A DNA stretch of 64,000 nt. It comes from Phycisphaerae bacterium. GTDB taxonomy: Bacteria > Planctomycetota > Phycisphaerae > UBA1845. The position numbers and the translations under genes were made by a program. The notes beneath the pieces were generated by a model. That model had not been told where the DNA came from, searched no databases, and saw only the letters and a list, made by a program, of their open reading frames with translations. Location: assembly GCA_029260015.1 (NCBI GenBank), contig JAJDEB010000008.1, positions 256,937 through 320,936 on the forward strand, in the 5' to 3' direction. Positions within the stretch are counted from its first letter, which is position 1; each line of letters begins with the position of its first letter. Of this stretch, positions 36,636-51,254 are shown one piece after another.

Positions 36636-38708
36636 TTAGCACGCCAGCATCGTGCTCGCCACTTGCGACGGAACCGCAGCATAGTGAAGCGGTTCCATGC
36701 TCGCCGTCGCCCGCCCCTGACTAAGGCTACGCAGGTGCGTTGTATATCCGAACATTTCCGCCAACGGCACCTCGGCTTGAATGACCCGGGTGTCTCCGGC
36801 GATTTCAGTATCGGTAATAATCGAACGACGTGCGTGAAGGTCGGAATTAATCGCCCCAAAATATTGATCAGGCGTCCGGATTTCGACGGCCATGATCGGC
36901 TCCATCAATTGCGGGCTGCCCGTTTCCGCCGCTTTGGTAAACGCAATCCTCGCCGCGTTTTCAAAGGCCACGTCGGTACTTTCCTGTTCATTCTGCTCAG
37001 CATGCAGCAGTGTCGCCTTCCACCTGATCATCGGATAACCGAGGAGCGGACCACCGAGCGCCGCATCGTTTACTCCGGATCTGATCGCGGTGAGAAACTC
37101 TGGCGCGATCGTGCCATCGGGAATTTTCGCGTGGAACGATTGATCTGCTTCGTCCTCTTCGCCCACTGGGTCGATGCGCAGTCGAACAACTGCGAACTGA
37201 GATTTGCCACCGATTTCCTTGATGAATCGTTCTTCGATTTCGGCGGATGTCGATATTGCTTCTCGATACGACACGCGCGGCTTGCCGATGCGAACGTCAA
37301 CATTCATGTCATCGACGATGCGCTTGGCCAGCACCTCCAAGTGCAATTCACCCATGCCCGAGATGATAGTCTGACCCGTCTCTTCATCCATGCGATATTG
37401 AAACGTCGGATCCTGCTTTGCCAGCGCCGTTAGAGCATCGATGAGTTTGTCCCGATCACGCGACGATGCGGGCTCGATCGACTGGGAGACAACGGTTTCT
37501 GGAAACTCAATCGTTTCCAATACGACCTGTTTATTCGGATCGCACAACGTATGGCCCGTCAGCGCTAGCTTCGGCCCGACGACACCCACAATCTCACCTG
37601 CAGAAGCGGAATCGAGAATGTCACGTCGTTTGGCATACATCCGAAACAGGCGAGTGATGTTTTCCTTTTCGCCCATCTGCGGATTAAGAACACGCGAGTT
37701 CGGTTTCATCGTTCCCGAGTAGATTCGCAGGAAATAAAGATCGACAGGTTTCTCCGTGATGATCTTGAAAACGAACGCAACAAGCGGCCCTTTCGGGTCG
37801 TTGGAGATTTCCTTTTCGTGCTTGCCGTCCGGCGTTTTGGCGTGAATCGACGGCATATCCAATGGCGATGGTAGATAATCACACACTGCATCCAACAGCG
37901 GACGCACACCCATGTAAGAGAGCGCCGATCCACACAGCACCGGTCTCACCTTGTTTGCAATCGTCGCAGCCCGCAGCGCTTTCTTGAGGTCAGCAGTTGA
38001 AATCTCTTCATCCGAAAGGAATCGTTCGGCAAGGTCGTCGTCGGTCTCGCAAATCCGCTCAATCATCAACTGCCGCGCCGACTCAGCATCATCCTTGAGT
38101 TTTTCCGGAATCTCATCTTGCCGAACCTTCGCGCCGTCTACCGCTCCGTGAAAATAGAGGGCCTTCATCAACATCAAATCAATGACGCCCTCAAACGTGT
38201 TTTCCGCACCGATTGGAATCTGAATCGGCAGGACGTTTTCATTGAATCGCTTGCGAATGGATTCGACGCTTGCCTGGAAATCAGCGCCGACCTTGTCCAT
38301 CTTGTTAATGAAACAGATTCGCGAGACTTTGTACTTGTTGCCCTGTCGCCAAACAGTTTCGCTTTGGGCCTCCACGCCCTCTTTGGCGTCAAAGACCGCA
38401 ACCATACCGTCGAGCACGCGCAACGATCGCTCCACCTCTGCCGTAAAGTCGACGTGCCCCGGGGTATCGATCAGGTTGATCGTGTGCCCTTGCCACGGGC
38501 AGCTGACAGCCGCCGAGTAAATCGTGATCCCGCGCTGCTGTTCCTGCTTTTCAAAGTCGGTGACGGTCGTACCGTCATCAACGTTGCCCATGCGATGACT
38601 CGCACCGGTGTAGAACAGGATGCGCTCGGTGGTTGTGGTCTTACCCGCATCGATGTGGGCTGCGATCCCGATGTTTCGAAATGTCGCTAACGCTGGATTC
38701 GTACTCAT
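36636..38708 (-). CDS. fusA: Translation elongation factor G
   Basis: The 690-residue product has the EF-G signatures: AAHIDAGKTTTTERI (G1), DTPGHVDFTAEVERS (G3), NKMDKVGADF (G4), and domains II-V ending in ATASMEPLHYAAVP. EF-G drives ribosome translocation with GTP. It is the last gene of the minus-strand block, separated from rpsG by a terminator, so it probably has its own promoter. The 690-residue length is normal. No frameshift is seen. Confidence 0.97.
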   Translation of the reverse strand: MSTNPALATFRNIGIAAHIDAGKTTTTERILFYTGASHRMGNVDDGTTVTDFEKQEQQRGITIYSAAVSCPWQGHTINLIDTPGHVDFTAEVERSLRVLDGMVAVFDAKEGVEAQSETVWRQGNKYKVSRICFINKMDKVGADFQASVESIRKRFNENVLPIQIPIGAENTFEGVIDLMLMKALYFHGAVDGAKVRQDEIPEKLKDDAESARQLMIERICETDDDLAERFLSDEEISTADLKKALRAATIANKVRPVLCGSALSYMGVRPLLDAVCDYLPSPLDMPSIHAKTPDGKHEKEISNDPKGPLVAFVFKIITEKPVDLYFLRIYSGTMKPNSRVLNPQMGEKENITRLFRMYAKRRDILDSASAGEIVGVVGPKLALTGHTLCDPNKQVVLETIEFPETVVSQSIEPASSRDRDKLIDALTALAKQDPTFQYRMDEETGQTIISGMGELHLEVLAKRIVDDMNVDVRIGKPRVSYREAISTSAEIEERFIKEIGGKSQFAVVRLRIDPVGEEDEADQSFHAKIPDGTIAPEFLTAIRSGVNDAALGGPLLGYPMIRWKATLLHAEQNEQESTDVAFENAARIAFTKAAETGSPQLMEPIMAVEIRTPDQYFGAINSDLHARRSIITDTEIAGDTRVIQAEVPLAEMFGYTTHLRSLSQGRATASMEPLHYAAVPSQVASTMLAC

Positions 38709-38803
38709 GGCTATTGGTGATCTTGCGCCTACTGTTATGTAAGCTGTCTGGTTTCAAATGCCCATTCTGCGCCACAGAACTGGTATGCCTTACAAAAAAT
38801 ATG

Positions 38804-38838
38804 CCTTACAAAAAAAGCGACCCACGAATAGGGGTCGC
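38804..38838 (-). terminator. Intrinsic terminator between rpsG and fusA
   Basis: On the minus strand GCGACCC-TATTCGT-GGGTCGC (arms 38832-38838 and 38817-38823) is followed by a run of seven T. A 16-nt unit just downstream (38784-38799 and 38800-38815, TATGCCTTACAAAAAA) is duplicated, giving a second T-run. It should end the rpsG transcript. Confidence 0.8.
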
Positions 38839-38954
38839 CAATGGTTTTCCTTCGATTCTGTCGGTACCGGCTCATCCGCGACGTTCATGGTTCGTACCGC
38901 CCGAGTCAATTTGCGACTACAGGGCAAATCCTCATTAGAGGATTTCAAACCAAA

Positions 38955-39431
38955 TTACCACGCAAAGTGAGCGAACGCCTTGTTGGCGTCGGCCATTCGA
39001 TGCACGTTTTCACGCGTGGTCATCGCAGCGCCTTCGCGCTTGTACGCGTCCATCAGTTCCTGTGCGAGAAACGTACTCGTCGCCTTACCGCTGCGACCGC
39101 GAACGGCTTGAAGGATCCAACGCATCGCCAACGATTGCTGACGCTTGCGGTTCACTTGCATCGGCACCTGATAGTTCGAACCACCGACTCGCTTCGAGCG
39201 TACCTCAATGTTTGGCTTGACGTTGTTGATCGCCGTTTCAAACACCTCAATCGGCTGGGCTCCGTCGATGCGTTTCGATATCACTTCCATCGCATCGTAG
39301 AAGACCTTCGTAGCAGCCGTTTTGCGGCCGTCATACATCAGGCAATTGATAAACTTCGAGGCAATTAGGCTGTTGAACCGCGAATCTGGTTTCAACTGCT
39401 CACGCGATTTTGTGTATTTCTTACGTCCCAT
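38955..39431 (-). CDS. rpsG: 30S ribosomal protein S7
   Basis: The 158-residue product matches S7: [34 protein letters not shown]... with the conserved [28 protein letters not shown] and ending in AFAHFAW. It binds 16S rRNA at the head of the small subunit. The gene lies between the bioY insert and a terminator, fusA following. The ATG at 39431 is normal for the family; no anomalies. Confidence 0.97.
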   Translation of the reverse strand: MGRKKYTKSREQLKPDSRFNSLIASKFINCLMYDGRKTAATKVFYDAMEVISKRIDGAQPIEVFETAINNVKPNIEVRSKRVGGSNYQVPMQVNRKRQQSLAMRWILQAVRGRSGKATSTFLAQELMDAYKREGAAMTTRENVHRMADANKAFAHFAW

Positions 39432-39481
39432 CCAACCATGATCCTGTTCAAACAGTTAGTTATTCAGCAGCCAAGCACTCT

Positions 39482-39503
39482 TCATATACGGCTCATATAC
39501 GGC
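39482..39503. repeat. Tandem duplication in the rpsG-bioY spacer
   Basis: TCATATACGGC occurs twice head to tail (39482-39492 and 39493-39503), exact. It is one of several short tandem duplications found in the spacers of this block. Confidence 0.8.
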
Positions 39504-39545
39504 GACGATCGAAACATTCGAACCGTCGAATTTTTCTACAAGACT

Positions 39546-40151
39546 TTATTCGCCCCTAATGCATTTGGTGAACAGATTGCCACCGATGACCAACGCAGCA
39601 ACCACCGCAAGCTTCACAGCAGCCGGTACCAAAAATGGTAGCAACCCAAACGAAATCGCCCCTTCAAGACTGGTCACCGTCGTTGCCATCCAAGCCAATC
39701 CAAAAGCAAAGATCACGCCCGTGCCCAGCGCCCCAACCGCAAGAACGCGCGGTAAAGTCACCGAACCCAACTGGCGAATCAGGTAGCTAACCCCTAAGGC
39801 GGCTGGCAAAAACCCGACAATGTACCCCAAAGTCGCGGTGCTGATGCCGGCTCGATACGCAGCGAAGAACGGCATCTTCGAAAAACCACCGGCCGTCATC
39901 CAGCCCAATGCAAAGTAAAGACATATTGCAGACATTGCCAAACGAGGTCGAAGCCAAAAACCACAGAGCAACACAACCACCGTTTGCAGGGTCATCGGAA
40001 TCGGGTTGTTGGGAAGGAGAACCCTCCACTGCGCCGACGCTCCCAGTGCAAGTGCAAATCCCACGACCATTGCAATGTCACGCAACAGCGCGACATTAAC
40101 TGCTTCAATCGAAGTTCTTTTGGATGCGTGCATCACACTCATGTCAATCAT
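39546..40151 (-). CDS. bioY: Biotin transporter BioY (S component)
   Basis: The 201-residue membrane protein has about six hydrophobic helices and BioY motifs: PNNPIPMTLQTVVVLLCGFWLRPRLA and AAYRAGISTATLGYIVGFLPAALGVSYL. BioY binds biotin in the membrane and either works alone or with the ECF module. No ECF genes are nearby. The gene sits between rpsL and rpsG, starting 12 nt after the rpsL stop, so it should be co-transcribed with ribosomal genes. The first ATG (40151) is used; 40142 and 40133 are alternatives. Confidence 0.88.
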   Translation of the reverse strand: MIDMSVMHASKRTSIEAVNVALLRDIAMVVGFALALGASAQWRVLLPNNPIPMTLQTVVVLLCGFWLRPRLAMSAICLYFALGWMTAGGFSKMPFFAAYRAGISTATLGYIVGFLPAALGVSYLIRQLGSVTLPRVLAVGALGTGVIFAFGLAWMATTVTSLEGAISFGLLPFLVPAAVKLAVVAALVIGGNLFTKCIRGE

Positions 40152-40163
40152 CCGTTGCCAAAT

Positions 40164-40556
40164 CTACTTCTTGCGGCGCTTGACGCCATACTTGCTGCGT
40201 CCGCGGTTACGCTGTTTGCCCTGCTTGTCGGTGTCAACTGACGCACAGTCCAAAGTGCCGCGAACCACATGATACCGCACACCGGGCAAGTCACGAACAC
40301 GACCGCCGCGCACCAGCACGATCGAGTGTTCCTGTAGGTTGTGATCGATGCCACCAATATAGGCAGTGATTTCTTTGCCGTTTGACAAACGAACACGAGT
40401 CACTTTTCGAAGCGCGGAGTTCGGCTTCTTCGGTGTTTGCGTCTTAACCTGAAGACACACGCCGCGTCGCTGCGGGCAACGATCAATATCGCGCACCTTT
40501 GACTTCTTGATTACTTTTTCTCGTCCGAGTCGAACGAGTTGATTGATCGTCGGCAT
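40164..40556 (-). CDS. rpsL: 30S ribosomal protein S12
   Basis: The 130-residue product has the S12 core: [40 protein letters not shown] and [21 protein letters not shown], with the usual basic tail. It is a decoding-centre protein and the streptomycin target. The gene follows rpoC by 112 nt and precedes bioY by 12 nt. No residue changes at the commonly mutated lysines are obvious (KKPNSALRK present). Confidence 0.97.
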   Translation of the reverse strand: MPTINQLVRLGREKVIKKSKVRDIDRCPQRRGVCLQVKTQTPKKPNSALRKVTRVRLSNGKEITAYIGGIDHNLQEHSIVLVRGGRVRDLPGVRYHVVRGTLDCASVDTDKQGKQRNRGRSKYGVKRRKK

Positions 40557-40626
40557 TGACCGTTACCTCATTATCCAAATTTGTATTCGCCCTACCATCC
40601 GAAATGGGCGTGTATTTATCTTTATG

Positions 40627-40644
40627 GTCAATCCGAAGATTGAC
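40627..40644 (-). other. Hairpin in the rpoC-rpsL spacer
   Basis: GTCAATC-CGAA-GATTGAC forms a 7-bp stem with a 4-nt loop (40627-40644). The bases after it on the minus strand are not T-rich, so it is a weak terminator candidate at best. Nothing else is seen in the 112-bp spacer. Confidence 0.4.
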
Positions 40645-40668
40645 TGTATCTGCTCTGGCAATCTGTAC

Positions 40669-43600
40669 TTATCCGATCAGGTCGGATGATGAATCGTCAT
40701 CCGAGTCGCCCAGAATTTCCCGATTCTCCTGACCACCATCCTGCTCAGCCACCGCCGACGTCGAATCTGCCACCGACGGGTCGGCCAACACAGAATCAGC
40801 CAACGGAGAGTCGGACAGTGTAGAGGCCTGCGTGGAACTTTCAACCTCTGTCATGATCGGACGAGAGCCTTGTGGATCCGCCCCAGTCGAGTCGCCTGCC
40901 GGTACGGCTGGGACCGCAAGAGGCGACATGCCAGCCCCTGCCCCACCACCAGAAGTGGGCAGTCCTTCCGTCGGCTTATCTTCAATCACCGGAATGGGTA
41001 CACCGAGCTTTTCGACCTGCATATTCAGATAGGGCTTAAATCCGGTTCCTGCCGGAATCAGGTGCCCCAGAATCACGTTTTCCTTGAGACCTAAGAGCGG
41101 ATCGCTCATGCCTGCAAGCGACGCTTCAGTCAGCACTTTGGTCGTTTCCTGGAAGCTTGCTGCCGAGATAAACGACTCGCTGGACAGACTGGCTTTGGTG
41201 ATACCCAGAAGCAGCGTCGTCGCGAGGGCCGGTTTCGGACGCTTGCCCTTCGCCGGTTCACCGCCCTCTTCTTCGGTGGCTTCGTTGATTTCAGCCAGCT
41301 TACTCTTGAGGACCACTTGGCCCTCGACCAAATCGGTATCGCCAGGAACGGAAATCCTGACGCTCCTCGCCAACTCGGCATTACGGCCGCGGAAAGTGAA
41401 TTTATCGACGACTTCGCCCGGTAGGAAGCGGCTGTCACCATGATCTTCAATCTTCACCTTGCGCAACATCTGCGAGATGACAACTTCAAGATGCTTGTCG
41501 CTGATCGATACGTTCTGTGCGCGGTAGACTGATTGGATTTCACCGAGCAGGTAGTTCTGCAGAACTTCCTCACCCTTAATCCGCAAAATGTCCTGCGGAA
41601 TCATCGGGCCTTCGATCAATGGATCACCGGCTTCTACTTTGTCACCGGCATGCACGAGCAACTGGCGATCCTGCGGAACGTGATGCTCTTTCTCCAGGCC
41701 GCTCTTCTTGTTACTGACGATGATGGTCATCTTACCGCGGCGCTTGTCGGCACGAATTTCGACGACACCGGAAATTTCTGCCAGCACCGACGGTTCTTTC
41801 GGCTTGCGGGCTTCGACGATTTCGGTCACACGCGGCAAACCACCGGTGATGTCCTGCGTACCACTCATGCCACGCGGCTGACGAGCGAGCAACATACCGG
41901 GCTTGATCGGCTTGCCCTCCTCGACCTCGATGCGGGCCTTCGCCGGAAGGTAATGATAGTCCAGCACGTTGCCTTGTTTGTCCTCAATGATGAGCTGTGG
42001 ATGCTTTTCGCCCTTGTGCTCGATCACCACGAACTTGGTGGCTTTGCGCTCTTCTTCGAGGCGAACCGTTTCACCTTCGTCGATATCCTGGAAGCGAATG
42101 AAACCTTCGACTTCAGCGAGGATTGGCGTGAGGTGCGCGTCCCATGTCACCATCGGCGTGCGGGCAGAAATCTTCTTACCCTCGGCCACGAGCAGTTCCG
42201 CACCATAAGGAACCTTGAACCGCTCGATTTCGCGACCCTTATCGTCCTCGATCGCGATTTCACCGTTGCGCTTTAGCGCCACCGTTCGTTCCGGCGTGCC
42301 CTTGGACGCTGGTACCGTCACCGCATTGATTTCATGGAAGACAACCGTTCCCGGCTGGGCGTTACGCAGTTCGTTATCCACGACATCGTGAGACGCAACA
42401 CCACCCGTGTGGAACGTACGCATCGTAAGTTGCGTGCCCGGTTCACCGATGGATTGTGCCGCAATGATGCCGACAGCCAACCCTTCTTCAACCAGACGGT
42501 TGGTGGACATGTCCAATCCATAGCAGTTCGCACAAACGCCCAATACACTTTCACAAGTCAGCGGGCTACGAACTCGTATTTTGTCCAATCCGAGATCTTC
42601 AATTGATTTGGCGATCTCGATGGTAATCACTTCATTTTCGCCGACGATCAGTTGGTCGGTAATCGGATTGCGAATCGAGTCGCGGGCCACGCGGCCGACA
42701 ATCCGCTCACGGAGAGGAATATCAACCTCTTCACCCTTGTACACTGCCTCTTTGGTGATGCCCTGGATCGTCTTGCAATCCTGATTGTTGACGATGACGT
42801 TCTGCACCACGTCGGCGAGTTTGCGCGTGAGGTAACCTGAGTCTGCCGTCTTCAGTGCCGTATCAGCCAGTCCCTTTCGGGCACCGTGCGTCGAACTGAA
42901 ATACTCAAGCACGCTCAGGCCTTCGCGGAAGTTTGACTTGATCGGTGTTTCAATGATTTCACCGGACGGCTTGGCCATCAAAGCACGCATACCAGCCAAC
43001 TGCCTGATCTGATCGACGCTGCCTCGAGCGCCCGAGTCGGTCATCAGGTACACCGGGTTCAGATAGGGTTTCGCATTCGGATTGTCCTGTGCCGCGTACT
43101 TGCCGTCTTCGGTGCGATAGTCCGTTTGGATTTCCTTCATCATCTCTTCGGTCACCTGCTCACGCGCATGAATCCAAACATCGATGAGCTGGTTGTAGCG
43201 CTCGAGTTTGGTGAGCGCACCGTTACCGAAGTCGCGCTCTATGCGATCGACCTGCTTTTCACCGGCTTTGATGATCTTGGGCTTCGCCGCCGGGACGCGC
43301 ATGTCATGCACACCGAACGACAACCCCGCAAGCATCGAGTGTTTGAAACCGATCGATTTAATATCGTCGAGCAAGTCAATGGTCGCTGAGCGGCCAAGCA
43401 GCGCATGGCAGTCTGCAATGACTCGCGCCGAACCCTTCTGGGAAACCGAGAAGTTATAGAATGGCATCGCCGTCGGCAGAATGTCGTTGAACATCAGACG
43501 ACCCACCGTCGTGGAGATGATGCGCGAACGTGGAATGTCTAGCGGATTATCCTTCTGCGAATCAATGTAATGCGTGCGATTTAACCGGACACGAATCCGA

Positions 43601-45234
43601 TCGTGAATACCGATTTTCCGCTCAGAGTACGCCAACATCGCTTCATGCTCATTTGAGAAGACCATCATGTCCTTCTCGTCGACATTGGCACTGACATGAT
43701 CCGTAGTCAGGTAGTAAATACCAAGCACGATATCCTGCGACGGCGACATAATCGGTGTGCCGTTTGCCGGCGAGAAAATGTTGTTGGTCGCAAGCATCAA
43801 CACGTGCGTTTCTACCTGGGCTTCCACACTTAGCGGAAGGTGGACAGCCATCTGATCGCCATCGAAGTCTGCGTTGAATCCGCGACAGACCAACGGCGAA
43901 ATCTTAATGGCGTTGCCTTCGACCAACGTGGGCTCAAATGCCTGAATACCCATGCGGTGAAGCGTTGGTGCACGGTTGAGCATGACCGGGTGCTGGTGGA
44001 TCACCTCTTCGAGAATGTCCCAGATTTCCTGGTCTCGGCGCTCCAGCATGCGCTTGGCACTCTTGATCGTGTCAGCCAATCCCCGCTCTTTGAACTTGCG
44101 AATGATGAACGGCTGAAACAGTTCGAGGGCGATCTTTTTGGGAAGTCCGCACTGATGAATCTTGAGTTCGGGACCGACGACGATGACCGAGCGGGCTGAG
44201 TAGTCAACGCGCTTGCCCAACAGGTTTTCGCGGAAACGCCCCTGCTTGCCCTTGATCATATCGGTCAACGACTTGAGCGGACGATTGCTCGAACCCAGCA
44301 CCGGACGACGACACCGACCGTTATCGAAGAGCGCATCGACGGCTTGTTGCAACATGCGCTTTTCGTTCTGGATAATGACTTCCGGCGCATTGAGGTCCAC
44401 GAGTTTTTTGAGGCGGTTATTTCGGTTGATGATTCGACGGTAAAGATCGTTCAGATCGCTCGTCGCAAAGTTGCCGCTCTCCAGCAGAACCAGCGGACGA
44501 AGATCCGGCGGAATGACCGGAATGACTTCGAGAACCAACCACGTCGCGTCGTTTTCACTGGTACGCAACGCCTCGACAATTTTCAATCGTTTGGAAAGGT
44601 CTTTGATCTTCTGCTTGCTGCCAGTCTTGATCAAATCCTCGTGCAGTGAATTGGAAAGTTCAGCAAGGTCGAGCGTTTCAAGCAGTTCACGCACGGCTTC
44701 GCCGCCCATACCGGCACGAAACGTCGCGCCATACTTCTCGCGGGCACTGCGAAACTCATCTTCGGTGAGCAGTTGGAATTTTTCGAGAGGCGTATCACCG
44801 GGGTCGATCACCACATAGTCCTGGAAGTAAATGACCTTCTCCAGGCTGGTGGTCTTCATCCCCAACAGATTGCCCAAACGCGATGGCATCGCCTTGAGGA
44901 ACCAAATATGCACGACCGGCGCGGCAAGGTTAATGTGCCCCATGCGCTTGCGACGTACGCGCGAATGGGTGACCTTCACCCCGCAGCGATCGCAGATGAT
45001 GCCCTTGTGCTTCGTGCCTTTGTACTTACCGCACGAGCATTGCCAATCGCGCTCCGGACCAAAAATCCGCTCGCAGAACAGACCGTCTTTTTCTGCGCGG
45101 TACGTTCGGTAGTTGATCGTCTCCGGTTTCTTGACCTCGCCAAACGACCAACTGCGGATGTCGTTCGGACTGGCCAACTGAATGTTGACGCTACCGTAGT
45201 CGTTGATCCGATCGTAGATGTTACCTGCTACCAT
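40669..45234 (-). CDS. rpoC: DNA-directed RNA polymerase subunit beta-prime
   Basis: The 1521-residue product has all beta-prime landmarks: the N-terminal zinc ribbon [20 protein letters not shown], the active-site [10 protein letters not shown] near residue 455, the second zinc site [11 protein letters not shown], and the conserved [18 protein letters not shown]. It is longer than the usual 1400 or so because of a C-terminal tail of about 100 residues after [15 protein letters not shown] that is low-complexity and acidic, with 15-nt coding repeats ([10 protein letters not shown]). An acetyltransferase-like gene separates it from rpoB, which is unusual. Confidence 0.97.
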   Translation of the reverse strand: MVAGNIYDRINDYGSVNIQLASPNDIRSWSFGEVKKPETINYRTYRAEKDGLFCERIFGPERDWQCSCGKYKGTKHKGIICDRCGVKVTHSRVRRKRMGHINLAAPVVHIWFLKAMPSRLGNLLGMKTTSLEKVIYFQDYVVIDPGDTPLEKFQLLTEDEFRSAREKYGATFRAGMGGEAVRELLETLDLAELSNSLHEDLIKTGSKQKIKDLSKRLKIVEALRTSENDATWLVLEVIPVIPPDLRPLVLLESGNFATSDLNDLYRRIINRNNRLKKLVDLNAPEVIIQNEKRMLQQAVDALFDNGRCRRPVLGSSNRPLKSLTDMIKGKQGRFRENLLGKRVDYSARSVIVVGPELKIHQCGLPKKIALELFQPFIIRKFKERGLADTIKSAKRMLERRDQEIWDILEEVIHQHPVMLNRAPTLHRMGIQAFEPTLVEGNAIKISPLVCRGFNADFDGDQMAVHLPLSVEAQVETHVLMLATNNIFSPANGTPIMSPSQDIVLGIYYLTTDHVSANVDEKDMMVFSNEHEAMLAYSERKIGIHDRIRVRLNRTHYIDSQKDNPLDIPRSRIISTTVGRLMFNDILPTAMPFYNFSVSQKGSARVIADCHALLGRSATIDLLDDIKSIGFKHSMLAGLSFGVHDMRVPAAKPKIIKAGEKQVDRIERDFGNGALTKLERYNQLIDVWIHAREQVTEEMMKEIQTDYRTEDGKYAAQDNPNAKPYLNPVYLMTDSGARGSVDQIRQLAGMRALMAKPSGEIIETPIKSNFREGLSVLEYFSSTHGARKGLADTALKTADSGYLTRKLADVVQNVIVNNQDCKTIQGITKEAVYKGEEVDIPLRERIVGRVARDSIRNPITDQLIVGENEVITIEIAKSIEDLGLDKIRVRSPLTCESVLGVCANCYGLDMSTNRLVEEGLAVGIIAAQSIGEPGTQLTMRTFHTGGVASHDVVDNELRNAQPGTVVFHEINAVTVPASKGTPERTVALKRNGEIAIEDDKGREIERFKVPYGAELLVAEGKKISARTPMVTWDAHLTPILAEVEGFIRFQDIDEGETVRLEEERKATKFVVIEHKGEKHPQLIIEDKQGNVLDYHYLPAKARIEVEEGKPIKPGMLLARQPRGMSGTQDITGGLPRVTEIVEARKPKEPSVLAEISGVVEIRADKRRGKMTIIVSNKKSGLEKEHHVPQDRQLLVHAGDKVEAGDPLIEGPMIPQDILRIKGEEVLQNYLLGEIQSVYRAQNVSISDKHLEVVISQMLRKVKIEDHGDSRFLPGEVVDKFTFRGRNAELARSVRISVPGDTDLVEGQVVLKSKLAEINEATEEEGGEPAKGKRPKPALATTLLLGITKASLSSESFISAASFQETTKVLTEASLAGMSDPLLGLKENVILGHLIPAGTGFKPYLNMQVEKLGVPIPVIEDKPTEGLPTSGGGAGAGMSPLAVPAVPAGDSTGADPQGSRPIMTEVESSTQASTLSDSPLADSVLADPSVADSTSAVAEQDGGQENREILGDSDDDSSSDLIG
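40751..40825 (-). repeat. 15-nt coding repeats in the rpoC tail
   Basis: Five consecutive 15-nt units (40751-40765 through 40811-40825) encode five-residue repeats of the SPLAD / SVLAD kind. They lie in the non-conserved acidic tail and look like slippage expansion. Confidence 0.65.
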
Positions 45235-45436
45235 AGGTCTTGATGCCTTTCTGGGATAACTGGCTGTCCGGTATCACTTTCGATGACCTGCAGCCACCCA
45301 AGTTTCGCAATCGCGCCGGCGCGTGTAGATACTTATTGCCAGGCATTCGTTTTTATAAAGACTGCGCGACTAATCGCTATTTTCAGTTCACTTCATTAAC
45401 CACACCGCACGCCATGCGCAAAACGCACGGACGTGA

Positions 45437-45952
45437 TTACGACACCGCTCCGGTGACCTGCGACTGATTCAAACCTGCTTGGCTCGAATCCGTTTCATTC
45501 GCATCCGTTGGCAGTTGCAGTACGACCATGCCAGTTGCCCGGCGGAATCCCAACTCTTCGCAGAAGTCAACTTCCGTACCGTAGGCCAGCACTTGAATGC
45601 GATCCGCTCCATCGCTGCGAAGTTCTTCAACCACGCGGGTGGCCATCTTGCGAGCGACGCCCGTCGAATCATGCTCGATGCGGCCGTCAGTTTTCGTCAC
45701 ACATGCCGGCCCTTGAAGCGATGGGTCCAGCTTGCACTCTGCGAGATAACCATTGAGTCCATCGGTCACCCCTCGTGCGATACCGACCAATTCGCCATTG
45801 AGTCGCGCGGTGACGAAGCAAAACGTTTGTTCAACCATTCGACCGACACGGGCAGGATCACCTACGATCGGATGCTCAATTCGTTCATAAAACCGAACCA
45901 ACTCCGCCGCATCGATCTTATCCGACGCTGCCAAGACAATGTTTTCGCCCAT
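45437..45952 (-). CDS. GNAT-like acetyltransferase inserted between rpoB and rpoC
   Basis: The 171-residue product has a GNAT-like pattern: FCFVTARLNGELVGIARGVTDGLNGYLAE (beta strands), a helix with GVARKMATRVVEELRSDG and a C-terminal LGFRRATGMVVLQLP end typical of the fold. The acceptor is unknown. AAGGAG lies about 9 nt before the ATG at 45952. It starts 92 nt after the rpoB stop and ends about 200 nt before rpoC, so it probably lies in the rpoBC transcript. The C-terminal tail after PTDAN is not part of the fold. Confidence 0.7.
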   Translation of the reverse strand: MGENIVLAASDKIDAAELVRFYERIEHPIVGDPARVGRMVEQTFCFVTARLNGELVGIARGVTDGLNGYLAECKLDPSLQGPACVTKTDGRIEHDSTGVARKMATRVVEELRSDGADRIQVLAYGTEVDFCEELGFRRATGMVVLQLPTDANETDSSQAGLNQSQVTGAVS

Positions 45953-46044
45953 GACGCAATCTCCTTGCACAACTCCCACCGATCCACGCGCCTCTTGAAT
46001 CATCTAAACCTCAAACAAGCCAAACGATTTATGCGATGCAATTC

Positions 46045-49830
<3,786 letters not shown>

Positions 49831-50128
49831 GCCTATTCGTCCTTCTTTGAAAGCGTCGCCGTGTTCATAAGTTCAACACAAGACGATACCTTCGACCAAG
49901 GTCTAGTCGCCTAACAAACAAGACGCCCGCACCGCGCAAACCTTCAAAATGGATTTCGCGCAAAGCACACGTCGTGACGACGAATCGTTTTTTAAGATGG
50001 GATCATCAGAGCCGCCCGTGCATCTGTTTAACCGACTATCCCAACAAGTCAGTCGTTCCCGCACGAGACGGATTGTTTGGCCACTCCGGCGAACTGTGAG
50101 AATTCGCTAAGTGACCGCTAGCCCAGTA
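49831..50128 (-). other. Leader region of rpoB
   Basis: About 290 nt separate the promoter from the rpoB start codon. I see no gene and no strong single hairpin; the length suggests a leader that could hold post-transcriptional control. No other feature is supported here. Confidence 0.4.
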
Positions 50129-50156
50129 ATTATACGGATAGCGGCCAAGCCGTCAA
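50129..50156 (-). promoter_or_regulatory. Consensus promoter for rpoB
   Basis: On the minus strand TTGACG (50151-50156) and a perfect TATAAT (50129-50134) are separated by 16 bp. The -35 overlaps the last codons of the zinc-ribbon gene. Together with the terminator after rplL, this indicates separate transcription of rpoB. Confidence 0.75.
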
Positions 50157-50536
50157 ACCGAACCGCTCTCTACAGAATCCACCGTATTTGCTATTGGCGT
50201 ACCGCACTCTGGACAGACCCCGCTGACGTTGCCCGTCAGGTCATAGTCGCAGTTGAGACAACTTGGCCCTAATTCCAACACCCACTTCCATCGAAAATAC
50301 GAAAACACGTGCCGAAACACATAAAATGCAATCGGAATGGCAAACAATATGACCAGTGGAACCAAGATTGGTGCGTGCAGGCCTATTAGAGAAATGACCA
50401 AAGGAACCACGAAACCTGCAATAACAAAAACAATGACAAATCCAACCAACGCCGCCAAAAGAATAGCCAGCAAGAACGGCATTCTTTGTCGACGTTTCCT
50501 GTCGCTTCCCTGCACATTGTGAGGACGAGTCGTCAT
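50153..50536 (-). CDS. Small membrane protein with C-terminal zinc ribbon
   Basis: The 127-residue product has two hydrophobic helices (about residues 20-45 and 53-75) and a C-terminal CLNCDYDLTGNVSGVCPECG zinc ribbon with two CxxC pairs. Proteins ending in C-xx-C-x-Y-D-L-T-G-N-xx-G-x-C-P-E-C-G are frequent in planctomycetes and rare elsewhere (from memory). Function unknown. It lies between the rplL terminator and the rpoB promoter, an unusual place; no promoter of its own was recognised. The ATG at 50536 is used. Confidence 0.75.
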   Translation of the reverse strand: MTTRPHNVQGSDRKRRQRMPFLLAILLAALVGFVIVFVIAGFVVPLVISLIGLHAPILVPLVILFAIPIAFYVFRHVFSYFRWKWVLELGPSCLNCDYDLTGNVSGVCPECGTPIANTVDSVESGSV

Positions 50537-50591
50537 CGCTTTTAGAATTCAATAACCAAACTGGATTTGGCCGGACGAGCACTTCAAATTT

Positions 50592-50637
50592 CTAACAAAA
50601 ACTGCCCGCGGCCCCTTTTGGGAAAGGGCTGCGGGCG
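50592..50637 (-). terminator. Intrinsic terminator after rplL
   Basis: A GC-rich stem GCCCGCAGCCC... / ...GGGGCCGCGGGC (about 50603-50636) is followed on the minus strand by AGTTTTTGTT. It lies 35 nt after the rplL stop codon and should end the rplKAJL transcript. Confidence 0.85.
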
Positions 50638-50671
50638 TTTTGGTTTCAAACGAAAAACGGGCCGTCGCGAA

Positions 50672-51076
50672 CTACTTCAGCTCAACTGTGGCACCGGCTT
50701 CTTCGAGTTCTTTCTTGAGGGCTTCGGCTTCGTCTTTGCCGAGACCTTCCTTGATGGCTTTGGGGGCGCCGTCAACGAGTTCCTTGGCTTCCTTGAGGCC
50801 GAGTCCGGTCGCGCCGCGGACGGCTTTGATGACCTGGATCTTTTTATCGCCGACCGCAGCCAGGACGACATCGAATGTGCTCTTTTCTTCGGCCGCATCG
50901 TCGCCACCACCGCCAGGACCGGCCATCATCACGGCGCCACCGCCGGCAGGCTCGATACCATGCTCATCCTTGAGGCAGTCCACCAGGGACTGGGCATCTT
51001 TGACGCTAAGGTTCACAATCTTGTCGGCGAGATCCTTAATGTCTGCCGCAAACTCTTTTGCTGGTGCTTCTGCCAT
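50672..51076 (-). CDS. rplL: 50S ribosomal protein L7/L12
   Basis: The 134-residue product begins [33 protein letters not shown] and has the flexible hinge ([15 protein letters not shown]) and C-terminal domain [39 protein letters not shown], which contacts GTPases. The ATG at 51076 has GGAG at the right distance; the frame is open upstream to 51136 without family character. It follows rplJ by about 170 nt; a terminator follows. Confidence 0.96.
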   Translation of the reverse strand: MAEAPAKEFAADIKDLADKIVNLSVKDAQSLVDCLKDEHGIEPAGGGAVMMAGPGGGGDDAAEEKSTFDVVLAAVGDKKIQVIKAVRGATGLGLKEAKELVDGAPKAIKEGLGKDEAEALKKELEEAGATVELK

Positions 51077-51171
51077 CACAATAACTCCAAATCTAAAATG
51101 ACATTCACCCGATAGGCGCCACCAACGCAGCGGCATTTCATCCGTAAGTCACGGACCACTCGGATCGAATG

Positions 51172-51254
51172 AGATTCAATTCAATTCAATTCCAAAACTG
51201 CCTCCAACAACTTGCTGCCACTACTTAGCAACCGCTATTTAGCAATCACTATTT
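51172..51254. repeat. Short tandem repeats in the rplL-rplJ spacer
   Basis: TTCAA repeats three to four times at about 51174-51190. A 14-nt unit, CTA(C/T)TTAGCAA(C/T)C(G/A) (51221-51234, 51235-51248, and a partial third copy from 51249), runs into the rplJ stop codon. Each full copy contains the reverse of a stop codon, so the rplJ end may have been duplicated. Confidence 0.6.
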
